This document shows positions 19,487 through 29,927 of a DNA stretch of 64,000 nucleotides, piece by piece (positions within the stretch are counted from its first letter, which is position 1; every line of letters begins with the position of its first letter). The DNA comes from Chondrus crispus (lineage: Eukaryota; Rhodophyta; Florideophyceae; Gigartinales; Gigartinaceae). Below the pieces are notes generated by a model, which saw only the letters and a program-made list of their open reading frames with translations, had not been told where the DNA came from and ran no database searches. The position numbers and the translations under genes are program-made. The stretch lies in contig NW_005178942.1 of assembly GCF_000350225.1 (NCBI RefSeq), positions 499,272 through 563,271 of the forward strand, in the 5' to 3' direction.

Positions 19487-21367
19487 ATTCCTCTGCTACA
19501 GTAATTTCCTGAGGCTTCGATTCGGTACGAAACACATGGTGACATCACCATGTGTTTCGTCACGGACTCATTGTTCTCAGCCTCGCCACTCATCGGCCCT
19601 TTACTTGTCTAGACTAGCACTCCATCCACTCGTATTTTTGAGACCACGGCGGTCCTTCGAGGGCCATGCGTAAGATTGAGGTTGAAAAATCCTACCTCTC
19701 ACAGACTACGTCACGCATATTATATTACAATGGTTCTGGTGGCCTCTTTGCCACCGAGATGTTTACGATTACGTCAAATCATGCAGTGGTTGTCTACACC
19801 CGGCTCCTCTGGCACATTATCGGCGCACCCTCCACTTGCCCATCACCTCACTGTTTGATGTGTTCTCTGTGGACTTCGCCGCACGACTGGTCTCACTCGA
19901 TTCACACGCGCTACCTTTCGAAGGGTACTTTAAGACTTCTCACAAACCTCGTGACTGCGCCCGCGATCCAACTCAGGCTTCATGCTTACCACCAACCATG
20001 GTTGTGATCATGACGCACGAGCGTTCAAAAGTTTCTCCTTCCCCATCTCGTGTTCTCCTTTTGCGTCCCTTCGCTGTGTCAGATGCGACCTTTCATCAGT
20101 GCGAAATACGCAATTCTACGCTGGGTCCAAGCCACCATGCGCGCTCAGTCTCTCTCTCTCTCTCTCTCAACTCTTCTTTTGAGTTTTGGTCCAGTTCGTG
20201 CCAGTTGGAGTCCCCAGTTGACCTGCATGCATCTTCTACAGCCATCCGTCTCCCACTCTTATTCTATGCGATTATACTCTTCGCGCTGGAGACAAATCGT
20301 GACAGTGCTCATCGTAATCTAGTGGCCACGTCAAATCAGCCCACCTGCCTCACCTTTACGTGAGTGTTCCCCGTCACATATCCCGACCACACTGCATTAT
20401 ATCGCCGCTATTCGGAAGTGGTCCTCACAGCCTGCAGACATTCGAATGTCGTTGATATCGACATAGGCTGTAGAAGCTTATACTCTGATAAACCTCATTT
20501 ACGACTTCCACGTCTCTGAACAGACTGAGAACATCTACTTCCAGCAGCGGAGTGTCTGTTCCGTCTTGAAATGCCCTGGCCGGGAATCGAAGTTGTGGCC
20601 ACTCCTGCACGATACGATGTCCTTCGCGACCAAAGACATTGATAGCTTTTTTACTTGATGAGGTCCACTACAATACTTATACTATCTCCAGTTGCCCCTC
20701 GGGCAGGTCGTAACCTGCTACCCAGGTTTGTTTGACTGTAGGTGCCCTGCTTCCGCTGAGTCCGCATGCATCAATATTTCTTGTCACATACAGAAGGCCT
20801 GTTACAAATACTAACATCAACTATCATCTTTGGGCGTAGCCAAAAAAGGTACACGACATTCTCGTTGCCATTTGTCCGGGTCAGAGACCACAAGATGGAT
20901 GCCGGCTACTCGTTGAATAGAAAAGCGGTCTTACTCCGTGCGGGGACATTGAGAAGGATGTCTTATGTTAGCTTCTTTTTAACAGTCCTTTGTGGAAGGG
21001 CAACCGCAAAAAAAGCCCTGATTCCTCCGAAGTAATAAAATAAGGGCTTGGCATGGACAAAGATAATGCTGGGCCAATTCACCGCAACAGTACCCTCTCT
21101 CCTGTTGGGCACCTCGGACGCGCGGTTCTTTACAGACCTTGTGTCATCCCGAAACAGCTTTGGGCCCGAGTAAAGAGGATAAATTTTTGAGGCTTTGGGT
21201 GCATGCCGTGCACATGATGAAAAACTGACATTTGTCTCATGACCGAATGTTACAAGTGAAGCACACCTTGGAAGGCATTGCAGATTGCTTTAATTATCGC
21301 CTAGCCAACTGCTATACGTTTCGGTTCGATGCGTTTTGGCTAGGCATCATAGCCTCCGACAGAAGAA
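19487..21367. other. Non-coding stretch
   Basis: No supported gene. Contains a (TC)n microsatellite at about 20150-20168. The open frame 19836-20363 has no ATG at its front and no recognisable domain. Confidence 0.4.
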
Positions 21368-22780
21368 ATGATTCATTTCAATATTCTTGTCCACACATGC
21401 TTCATTTTGTTTCTGGTCTCAACGTTGTGCGTTGGAGAGGAATCTTCTCTTGACACTTCCACATCACAGACGTTATCGCAAATCTCCAATGCTAACTTTT
21501 TGCTTGTCACTGGCAATCTACCGGGGTGTGCTGAGGAAATATCTCACGCCGCCATGGGCAACGCACATACCTCTGCCTCGACAGACGTTCCGGGAATCAT
21601 ACCACATGCCGAAATTTTTACCAACGGAGCACCTTGCACCTCCGAGACCCTCGAAGAAGTGGTCCGTTTCTACTCGTCAGCTTTCTACAGTGAACAATTA
21701 CCAGAATACCTCCTCAATTTGCCGCAAGAGACAATTCAGTCGATTTTTGCGATTGGGAAAGACACGACAGTGCGGAAATGCGGCACATGGGAGGACGATC
21801 AAACGCGAGTGTACCTTTTTTCAGAAGACTTCGAAACGTTGCTCTCTGGTTTATCTATGGCCGCCATACTTGATGATTCCTTGTTTCCGTATGAACTGGT
21901 TGCGCAAAATCGGATGTGGATGATATCTACGTCGCAATCTGGGGATGGAAGAATTTGCGCTTACGTAAGGACATCAGAGGACCTCGAAGACAACGGTACT
22001 ATGCCATCTGTTTCACAATTGCCAAGCGAAGAACTTGAAGACAACGATGCTGTGCCATCTGTTTCACAATTGCCAAGCGAAGAACTTGAAGACAACGATA
22101 CAATGCCATCTGTTTCACAACTGCCAAGCGAAGATGTGGAAGTTCTAGAGGAGAGCGTTGAGGAAGAAATAGAGACAGGAAACCCTGGGGTCTTTGAGGC
22201 TGCGAATATCGAAAGTCTGGATGAAGACACAGCGAATTCTATTAAGAATAAGAAATGCTTCCCACGTTCTGCTAGAGTAGTTGTAGAGGGTGGCGGGTCA
22301 AAATCGATGAAGGACTTGCGAATTGGTGATCGCGTTCTTGTGGCCCCTGGGATGTTCTCTCCTGTTATATTATTCTCACACCGTGTTTCTAAAGGGACTT
22401 TCGCGTTCCTGCGCATTACCCTCGAGTCTGGCAATACCTTGACGACAACTGCAGGCCACTATATTTATGTGAATGGAGATCTCAGAGCGGCAGGGCTAAA
22501 TTTACGCGGGGACACTCTGGAGCTTGCTAATGGTTCCCGATCTGCAATTATTGGAGTGAAAAAAATTTCAGAAGTTGGTCTCTACAACCCGCAGACAATG
22601 GATGGAGATATTATTGTAGATGGGGTGAGATGCTCCACATACACCTCTGCATTGGCACCAGGCATTGCGCATGGGCTGCTCGCCCCAATTCGAGCTTTGG
22701 CGAGAGCAGATAAGGGCATTTTTTACATCCTCAAATACATTATAGAAACATTACAGAAAGTTGTCTATGACGATAGGTGA
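21368..22780 (+). CDS. Secreted protein with C-terminal hedgehog-type Hint domain, 470 aa
   Basis: N-terminal signal peptide (about residues 1-23, hydrophobic CFILFLVSTLC). Residues ~45-200 form an unrecognised N-domain. Residues 205-255 are three tandem 17-residue acidic repeats (core ELEDNDxxPSVSQLPSE). The C-terminal ~170 residues are a Hint (hedgehog/intein) domain: it starts KKCFPRSARVVVEGG with the nucleophile-position Cys297, has DLRIGDRVLV, the TxxH motif as Thr361-His364 (TTAGHYIYV), and the hedgehog-like tail GVRCSTYTSALAPGIAHGLL. In hedgehog proteins this domain cleaves itself from the N-domain through a thioester. The Cys and TxxH residues are kept here, so autoprocessing is plausible. 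No intein-type terminal Asn and no second extein is seen. Hint proteins outside animals are known in red algae, which supports the organism call. Confidence 0.85.
   Translation: MIHFNILVHTCFILFLVSTLCVGEESSLDTSTSQTLSQISNANFLLVTGNLPGCAEEISHAAMGNAHTSASTDVPGIIPHAEIFTNGAPCTSETLEEVVRFYSSAFYSEQLPEYLLNLPQETIQSIFAIGKDTTVRKCGTWEDDQTRVYLFSEDFETLLSGLSMAAILDDSLFPYELVAQNRMWMISTSQSGDGRICAYVRTSEDLEDNGTMPSVSQLPSEELEDNDAVPSVSQLPSEELEDNDTMPSVSQLPSEDVEVLEESVEEEIETGNPGVFEAANIESLDEDTANSIKNKKCFPRSARVVVEGGGSKSMKDLRIGDRVLVAPGMFSPVILFSHRVSKGTFAFLRITLESGNTLTTTAGHYIYVNGDLRAAGLNLRGDTLELANGSRSAIIGVKKISEVGLYNPQTMDGDIIVDGVRCSTYTSALAPGIAHGLLAPIRALARADKGIFYILKYIIETLQKVVYDDR
21980..22132 (+). repeat. Three in-frame 51-bp tandem repeats in the Hint gene
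   Basis: Units at 21980-22030, 22031-22081 and 22082-22132. Each encodes 17 residues of an acidic Ser/Pro linker between the N-domain and the Hint domain. The few differences between units suggest recent expansion. Confidence 0.9.
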
Positions 22781-23775
22781 CGTGCTCGAGAAGAGAGTCT
22801 TAAGTAAATTGCTTCGATATCTCGTGTCCTAGCAGGACATTTTGATTGCGTATAAATCACAGCGGCCTTCAACACCATCCATATTGTACGGGTACAGGTA
22901 AAGCAAAGACTGTATTCAATATCCAATACTGTAGCAAGGGTACTTGCAATACAATATCAAATGCGGTTTTCAAGCACACACAACACAAAACTGCAGTTAA
23001 CTTGACGTACCCTTCGAAGGGTACGGCCCGCAGAAATGTCCTGAGTCTTTCAGGGGTGGGCTGAAGGCCAATGAATTCATACATACACAAGATGGAACTT
23101 CCAACAGTACAGTACCCTATCACCTGACACTGTAATCCTGTGACAAAAAAAACGCACGTTTACGGGTCGCAAGAAGCCCACGCACGAAGGTTAAGAAAGG
23201 CCCTCAAAGGCCCATCACGCACGTGATGCTCGTACTGATGTGATGCTGGTCCTTCTGTGGGGTCTAAAGTTACTTCACTTCATCGTTCTGGCGGTAAATT
23301 ATTCTCGAATGCACGCACTGTAGGCACAAAATGAAACTTGGTGCTGTGCGGTGGGTGGCTGGAGGGAAAGATGGAAAATTTAATAAGCAACTACATAGAC
23401 AATATTTTATTTGCGCGAAAAAACAATATTTATTCATCCCGATGTTGCTGTCACCCATACACCTCTCACCCTCCACTTCTTGCTAATCGTCTCAACGCTT
23501 GCTCGGTTTCTTCCATAAACCCGCAACGTGTACAACCAAGGAGGGATGAAACCTGTAAGTCTGTGCTCCAAGAACAAGCTGTTCCCATTGATTTGTCGCT
23601 TTATTCTGCTGTACTTGACTATGCTTTTACTTCGAATGGGCACGACTTCCACTAGAGAAGTTACGGAAGTTTTATGTATAAATGCTTCAGGGCGATATTC
23701 AGTAGTAAAAGCCCCGTTGATTGATTTCGGTTGAGTGCTTGAGAGAGAATGCCTTTCTCAAAAAAAAACGAAGCC
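22781..23775. other. Non-coding stretch
   Basis: No supported gene. A TATAAA at about 22853 has no clear downstream ORF. Confidence 0.4.
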
Positions 23776-24780
23776 TTAGAATCCGGGGAAGAAAGCTGTA
23801 CGGCAGAAGGTTTCACAGCGAAGTAGTTCCTGCCCTTCACATTGACAGTATCGTGTGCAGCACTCCCGAGCACTAGAGCGACGGCCTCGCGGACCGCTGA
23901 AGCAACTTCGTATAATTTGGAAGCATCCCGCGTTGTTTGTTGGCCGGCTTGTCTGCGATGGCGTTGGTGTTTGTGAGGCTGTCGGTGATGAAGATGCGGA
24001 AGGAGAAGGAGAGGGTGAAGCTGACGATGAGGGAGAGAAAATGATGGAGGCAGATGGAGAGGGAGGTAAGGAGGAAGAAGCTGTCGGAGACGAGGAAATA
24101 GATGCGGAGGGAGACGGGGTATTCGTGGCGATTGCAGACGGCGAAGGAGAAAGGGACGAGGATGGGGAAGAAGAGGGCATCACATCTAATGCCACAGATG
24201 AAGTCGGCGATGGCGTGACGTCCGTAGTCGATGGTACCGTCGGTGTTGGTAGGACAGTCGGGTCAGAGGGCGGAGAAGTTCCGCAAAAAATTCTTGCAGC
24301 TTCTCTCATGAATCTCTGCGCAAATTCGTTTCCATTGCTGACATCCTCGCATTGTGCAACAGAGAGCCCAGAAAGTCCAGAAATAAACGCAGGAGTGGTT
24401 CGTGATAGGAAGAATTCAAGATATTGCAGCGAGCAGCGACTGTCAAAATCGAGCATCCTCCCCATTGTCGTTTGCTGACATGCACTGCAATACCCCAGTC
24501 TTGGTCTCCCTGATCCACCGACCTCGCAAGCAATTGTGGTGCCTATTGGTCGTGTAAACTTTGTGTCGATCATGATGTTACAGATATCCCGACATCCGGC
24601 AATAGTCAAGGCTGTGTTACAAGTCGTTGAGATCGAATCACAGATTTCGCTTATGGTCGGAAGCGATTTCGTAATTGGGATGAACTGGGCGTGAATTGGG
24701 AAGGTCAGCAAAAGAACGGTAGAAAATGCCAGAAGCAACCTTGCAGTAAGAGGTGCACTCTTCCTAATGACTTGATTCAT
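23776..24780 (-). CDS. Secreted protein with Ser/Pro-rich linker and Cys-rich ends, 334 aa
   Basis: Signal peptide at the N-terminus (ARLLLAFSTVLLLTFPIHA, cleavage near Ala31). A first Cys-rich domain (about 45-170) has 11 or so cysteines, including CSAC and CRDIC. Residues ~172-285 are a low-complexity Ser/Pro/Thr linker (repeated SPSPSAS), probably heavily O-glycosylated and extended. The C-terminal ~48 residues form a compact Cys-rich module (CFQIIRSCF…ECCTRYCQCEG…CETFC). The architecture is that of a cell-wall or extracellular-matrix protein with two globular modules on a mucin-like spacer. I recognise no family. The antisense frame 23855-24478 is a shadow created by the repetitive linker. 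Confidence 0.75.
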   Translation of the reverse strand: MNQVIRKSAPLTARLLLAFSTVLLLTFPIHAQFIPITKSLPTISEICDSISTTCNTALTIAGCRDICNIMIDTKFTRPIGTTIACEVGGSGRPRLGYCSACQQTTMGRMLDFDSRCSLQYLEFFLSRTTPAFISGLSGLSVAQCEDVSNGNEFAQRFMREAARIFCGTSPPSDPTVLPTPTVPSTTDVTPSPTSSVALDVMPSSSPSSSLSPSPSAIATNTPSPSASISSSPTASSSLPPSPSASIIFSPSSSASPSPSPSASSSPTASQTPTPSQTSRPTNNAGCFQIIRSCFSGPRGRRSSARECCTRYCQCEGQELLRCETFCRTAFFPGF

Positions 24781-27699
24781 TACAAACAGAGAGTTGAAGA
24801 GAGTAAGGTAAGGTCTGAGATGGCCTGTGAAACAAAAAGAGAGAAAATGAAGATATCAGACATTCGTCAGCGTTGGGGTGAAGGTGACTACGTCTTTTAA
24901 GAAGATGGTCGCCTGATGAAAATATTCACTGCTTTTAAGTGAGAATGAGCAGAGGTGTGGTGATCGTCCGGGTGGGAACCAATTTATCAAACAAGTTAAT
25001 TAATTTCTCATTCACTTGAGAGTATACGTCCTTGGGGCCCAGTACGCAACAGTAGCGGTTTATGAACGTGTCTCCGATTCAGTTAATGGTCGTGAATACA
25101 GAAGCAAGACACCAACAGTACTCCGGACATGAGCTGTAGCGGATTCAGTCCTTGGAACAATGTACAGCGCGACGAGGATGCGTTTGTGAGGGATATGTTC
25201 TTGAACGATTGTGAAGTCCTTGACATTGTACAATTACGAATTTGAACACATGACTGTGAGCAGCGCTAGTGTAGGAAAGGTTACCCTTGCCCCTGCACGT
25301 TGGATACACATTTTTGCGGGAGTACAGTATTTTGGTGGATGCGGGATGGGATACTGTTGTTGTTGCTCAGCATCTACTGTATAATAGATAGCTGTGTTTA
25401 CCACTACTGATATGGATATGGAGGCCTTACGTCTGCTGCGATGGGCATGGAGTTCGTAAGTTTGTCACGAGTGCTCAGGGCATAATTTCTACAGCCTTGA
25501 GGGTGGTGCAGGCAGTTGCTTAGGTTGCTCCTGATGCGCTTGTGCAGCATAGCTTCCCTATCGAAACGGTACCTGTAGTACGTGCTGTTGTCCACCGTAT
25601 GCGATTTTATACGTACGAGACTTGGTCTTGAGACACGCACGGCCTGAAGGGTAGGGATCGTTTTCTTCCGGCCAAAGCAACCTACGAGAACGTTAATGTC
25701 CCCTACTACAGTATAATGCGTAATACTGTGTAGTACGGACCCGTTTTGGTCTATTGTACTGTAGCTGGATTGTGCGCTGCGAAGGGTAGCTACTACATTA
25801 CCCCTACCCTTGGGTACTGTATATGCCCATACGGGGTACCGTTCTCTGTCGGCTGTAATAAGTAGTGAAATGCTGCTACAGTATTGCGAACAGCAATGAC
25901 GGCCATGAGGAGAGATAGTTTTCGGAGGCAGTTTCTGTCTTTGGAACGTGTACGTACGTCCCTGTTCAAAATACTTTAATAATTTTTTATTTTTAAATAA
26001 AAATTTTAAATCACATGATCATGGGGAGGGGTGCCAGCGAGGATACCTGTTACAGTAGTTTGCTGGTCGCGATCTAAAATGCATACACAGTGGCAGATGC
26101 ACGCTGTTTGTCAGTTAGGGGCAACGGTACATTCGAATGGTGACGACGAGTATCGAAAGCAACAAGCACATAGGGCCATCCCTCATCTTGCCCAGAGCCG
26201 GAGTCCGAGAAGGACTACCTACCAGAGGGTAGAGCGTGGCGGAGAGTGCCGGCAACGCTTTCCGCTTTTTCGGTATCGCTACAGTACCCTAGTACAAAGG
26301 GTACCAACGGTACTGTACCATCCGCGATGTAACTTACTGTACGAGGTACCCTTATTCCGTCCGAGGGAAACACCTTTGCTACAGATACTGTACAGTAACT
26401 GATCCGGGGATATCAAAAAAATTATGCATTTTGGGTCTGCCTAATTCATTCCCTCTTTTCCCCGCGCAAGCATCCTGCAGTTTTGAAAAAACGGCTCGAG
26501 CATAGTTTCTCGCAGTAAGCCGCACAACCATCATCGCAATTGCCAATATTGTTTTATGTGAGCTAAGAAAGTTACACATTGACTGCCTTGTCTATCACGA
26601 ATACGTGCAGGGGTGTTTTGTGACAAGGCGACTCTAGCTATGGCATGGCGCTTTAAAAAAAAGGTCAATGCGTTAAACGACGTGAGCTTCCGTTTCGATT
26701 TCTCCGGGTGTGTGCATCCGGGGTGGAAGGCATTGACATTATTTATCCTGCACCTCGTTGAAACACTAACGCGCACGCGTCCTTTTATTAACGAAAATCG
26801 CGCATGACGCGAAACACTGCCGCAGGTCCATCATTTCGCACTCTTCAGCGCTCTCAAATGGTGGTGATAACACAAGGCGGCAAGATGCCTGCATGCCTCA
26901 CCTTCAAGGATCTGACTTGTTAAAAAAGAGACAGTCGTAGCGCTCCCAGCTTATGTTTTAAAAAAGAATAACCAGCCATTACTAGCCAGAGCCTCTTGTG
27001 CGCCTCGCCATCTCAATGTCGAGCCTAAAGTTGCAAGGACGCCCCTTGTGCTGAATAAGATCTGCAAAAGTGCTACTGCAGAGGATGTCCCCACACCAGT
27101 GCATTGGCTTGATGGAGCTGCCAGTGAGCGGGCGGACTTTAGTGATGAGGTCATGCGCATTTGCGGCGAAAGGTATTGCAGCTAGAGAATGGTTTTTCTA
27201 GCAGAGGTGGGCGAGCGCGTGGGGCGGGCGATGGAGTGCGTTGATAGAATAATGAACGACAAAACAGGACGAATGGTGAACTTCAAGGTGGGTTTGCTTT
27301 CGAGCGCATTGGCAAGAGTTGTGGCCAGTATTGCGGCAGCGGTTGGCAACAGCAAGTGTTGAGGTTGCACAGTGGACATGGAGAGTACCAAGGGTACTGT
27401 ATGAGTAAAATTGATTATAAGCGTGAGCGTATCGAGGCGACAGAAAATCCTCAGAAAATAGCCAATGTCTAAATGACATTGTTGTAGAAAGTGGGATTGT
27501 GCTTCCTTATCCTTTTCGCTTATGGTTGCTACTCGTGTATTTATACTACTACCACTTCATTGATTGTAAAGTAACAAGTAAAAGAGACGACGAACCAGTT
27601 TGGTGTCATCACACAAAAGGTCAATATTTCCGGGGTGTTCAGGGCAGCGCTGATTATTTCCTGACGTCTGACCAATCGCGTAAATCATTTGGCGCTCCC
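24781..27699. other. Non-coding stretch with dense TACAGTA/TACTGTA motifs
   Basis: No supported gene in about 2.9 kb. From 25322 to 26397 the 7-mer TACAGTA or its complement occurs 12 times, often within GGTACTGTACC-like contexts. An AT-rich tract lies at about 25980-26010. Confidence 0.6.
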
Positions 27700-28087
27700 A
27701 ACATTCCTTTGCCAAATAACATCGCACCCAAACGTTCACCCAAGTATTCGAAGCGTGTCTGTGAAAATCCTTTATCATGACGTCTGCATTCATTGCTGAA
27801 GTCGGGCCATACTGTATACATGCCAATTCTCGCTAGACCAACTCTTGTACAAACTGATAATTGATTTCAATGTGATTTGCACGATTTTGCTTGCAGGACC
27901 AGCTAATGGTTCCCGCGTTGTCCTCATACATGAAAGATGGGTTTTCAGAAGCATATTTAAACTCACTCAGTAGCTGACGCATCCATCTCGCTTCTTTTCT
28001 ACAATCCGATAGCGCGGTGTATTCAGGTTCTGTCGATGACAGTGGCGTGTAATTAAGTATGTTTTTTGCCCATCCAACTGACGGCAC
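27700..28087 (-). pseudogene. Copia-type RNase H remnant
   Basis: The frame 28087-27833 contains LSSTEPEYTALSDCRKEARWMRQLL, EDNAGTISW and NRANHIEINYQFV, the standard end of a Ty1/Copia polyprotein (RNase H). After an in-frame stop, similarity continues for about 40 codons (NADVMIKDF). The upstream part is frameshifted. The rest of the element is gone. It is more diverged from, and in opposite orientation to, the Copia copy at 29-34 kb. Confidence 0.7.
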
Positions 28088-28841
28088 GAGAATGAATTGA
28101 AAAATATTTCCACTGACAGGGGGGGTCCCGATAGAGTGCTACCCTTCTGCGGGTGGCACGAATTTTGAGCCAAAAACGAAGGGTCTCCAGAGAGGCAGTT
28201 GGATGGATGTAATGCCCGAGAGCCGCTGCCGCCGCGGAAAGATATAATGCAGTTGCTAACTCGAATAGAGACTATGGCGGAAAAAGGCATGGTCGATGAT
28301 GCCGTTGGACATCTGCAAAAGTGTAGGCTGGCATTTATGGCTGCGAAAAAGTAGGAAGTCAATGCGACTGCTCGGCAGCTACTAATAATAGAAATGCTTG
28401 ATTGGACTTTGTAACACAATGTGAAATGGCTATGGGATGGATAAGCTTTCCCTGGATAGCGCGCGGGGCGCCAAAGGCCAGATAATTAATCAACGTTGTT
28501 CGCGACCTTTGGTGACGTAAGCGGTTACGTCATGCAGTGAGTCTTCCAAAGGTTGCGTGAGCTGGCCACGTCTACAGTAGCTTCCCTGTTACACAACGGG
28601 CACAGAGGCGAAAGGACGGAACGGTCAGAAGACTGTGGGGGGCATAGATTCCCCCAAGATAAATAGAGGGGGAGAGACCTTCCCGACAATAAAGGCAGAG
28701 CTCAGAGAGGGAAAAAGAAATCCGTCTGAGTGTCATCGCCAGGCACTGTTTCTGTTCACTGCGGTAGTGACTGCGTCCGAGCGAGCATGACAATGCGCGA
28801 GAAAGGAACGCAACGTGTTACAACTTTTTGTCTGTACTGAA

Positions 28842-28930
28842 TGTCATGAGAGCCATACGTGCACACGTAGCACACGCATGACAGCGCAATTAGATCATCT
28901 TTATTCACCGCCGTCTCACTGATCCCTCCC
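28842..28930 (+). repeat. Partial LTR fragment (TGTCATGA family)
   Basis: Begins TGTCATGAGAGCCATACG, matching the start of the solo LTR at 45845, but similarity fades after about 90 bp. It lies head-to-head with the reversed copy beginning at 28996. Confidence 0.5.
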
Positions 28931-28995
28931 ATTCCCTTATCCCCCGATCAGGCCATATGTCCAAATGTTTTGAGGACATAATTTTGTAGAGGGTC

Positions 28996-29061
28996 TGTGA
29001 TGCAAGGAACGATGACTCTGTTTTACTGAGGCTAGCGGACGAGGCTCTAATAAGAGGCGGC
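28996..29061 (-). repeat. Left part of an LTR split by the Copia insertion
   Basis: Reverse complement of the 3' part of the TGTCATGA-family LTR (ends …TTGCATCACA in its own orientation). The other half is at 33828-33925. Joining the two halves and removing one GCGGC gives a sequence collinear with the intact copy at 37462-37620. Confidence 0.85.
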
Positions 29062-29168
29062 TGTAAGGGCACCACAGATTAGCCCTAAATCACACACATA
29101 TTAAAGTGTGACCCGGGCCTCCTACGGCGGGGTCCGGGATCATCGTTCCCCTAACTCCTCGCACGTTA
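29062..29168 (+). repeat. Copia 5' LTR
   Basis: 107 bp, starts TGTAAGGGCACC. Very short for an LTR. Confidence 0.9.
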
Positions 29169-29180
29169 GGTTATGGACCC
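29169..29180 (+). promoter_or_regulatory. Primer-binding site of the Copia element
   Basis: GGTTATGGACCC directly abuts the 5' LTR. It is complementary to an initiator-tRNA-Met anticodon stem-loop (the CAU anticodon reads as ATG here), as in Drosophila copia, which uses a tRNA fragment rather than the tRNA 3' end as primer. Confidence 0.7.
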
Positions 29181-29369
29181 TATCTCAGAGTGGCCTCGCT
29201 CCCCGTGACGATCTCCACTCTGGACCACGCTATCCAGCGCGTCCTGCGCTCGAGGCGATTCAGCCTACGACAGCACATCGACAATCTATACGCCAACGCC
29301 ACCGCGCAGGAACCCCTCCACAACATCAACACACACAACGCGCCGCAAACGGCGGACAGCACACCAAAC

Positions 29370-29927
29370 ATGACGTCCCCATACACGATTCCCATCCCTA
29401 CCCTCACGAAAAACAACTATGATATCTGGCACTTCGCTGTTACGAACTACATCCAGGAGCTCGGTCTGACCGAACTCACCGTCCAGGGCGGCCCGGCTAG
29501 CCCCAGCGCCGACCCTGAACAGACACAGAAACAAGCCAAGGAGATCGCCCAGGTCCGCCGCATCATCGGCTCGACGATCTCACCGGAAACTTTATGCATC
29601 ATAGGATATGACGTCCTCCAGCTGTCGCCAGCCGACATGCTTGCCAACATCAAGACACACTATGAGGATGACGAAACACCCGAAGAACACGAAAGGTTAC
29701 GAGCCAAAGCCACGACGATCACCATCAAACCGCGCGAGACCATCGAAGATTACATCACCCGACACCTCAGTCACCGCCAAGCCATGCTACGCGCCAAAGT
29801 TCCAGGACTCTCAGACGCTCGCGTCACCATAGCATACATCATACGTGGGCTGGCATCACGCCCGGCCTTCCGCCAGCACATACCGAGCCTGCTCGCGGAC
29901 AGAACGACCACTATCCGTGAACTCTGA
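29370..29927 (+). pseudogene. Copia gag, ends at in-frame TGA
   Basis: First ATG at 29370 (the frame is open from 29190). Matches Copia-type Gag (UBN2-like): TKNNYDIWHFAVTNYIQ at the start, then the helical capsid region. TGA at 29925-29927 falls inside the expected protein, because the same frame continues with a zinc-knuckle-like WCTFH…H…C (C-x2-H-x4-H-x4-C) and a basic tail, then the protease. It may be a nonsense mutation or a readthrough site that sets the Gag:Pol ratio. Confidence 0.8.

Noticed and set aside
19836..20363. 175-aa plus ORF
   Set aside because: No ATG at its front, crosses a (TC)n microsatellite, no recognisable feature.
23855..24478. 207-aa plus ORF rich in Glu/Gly/Asp
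   Set aside because: Antisense of the Ser/Pro-rich linker of the secreted 334-aa protein.
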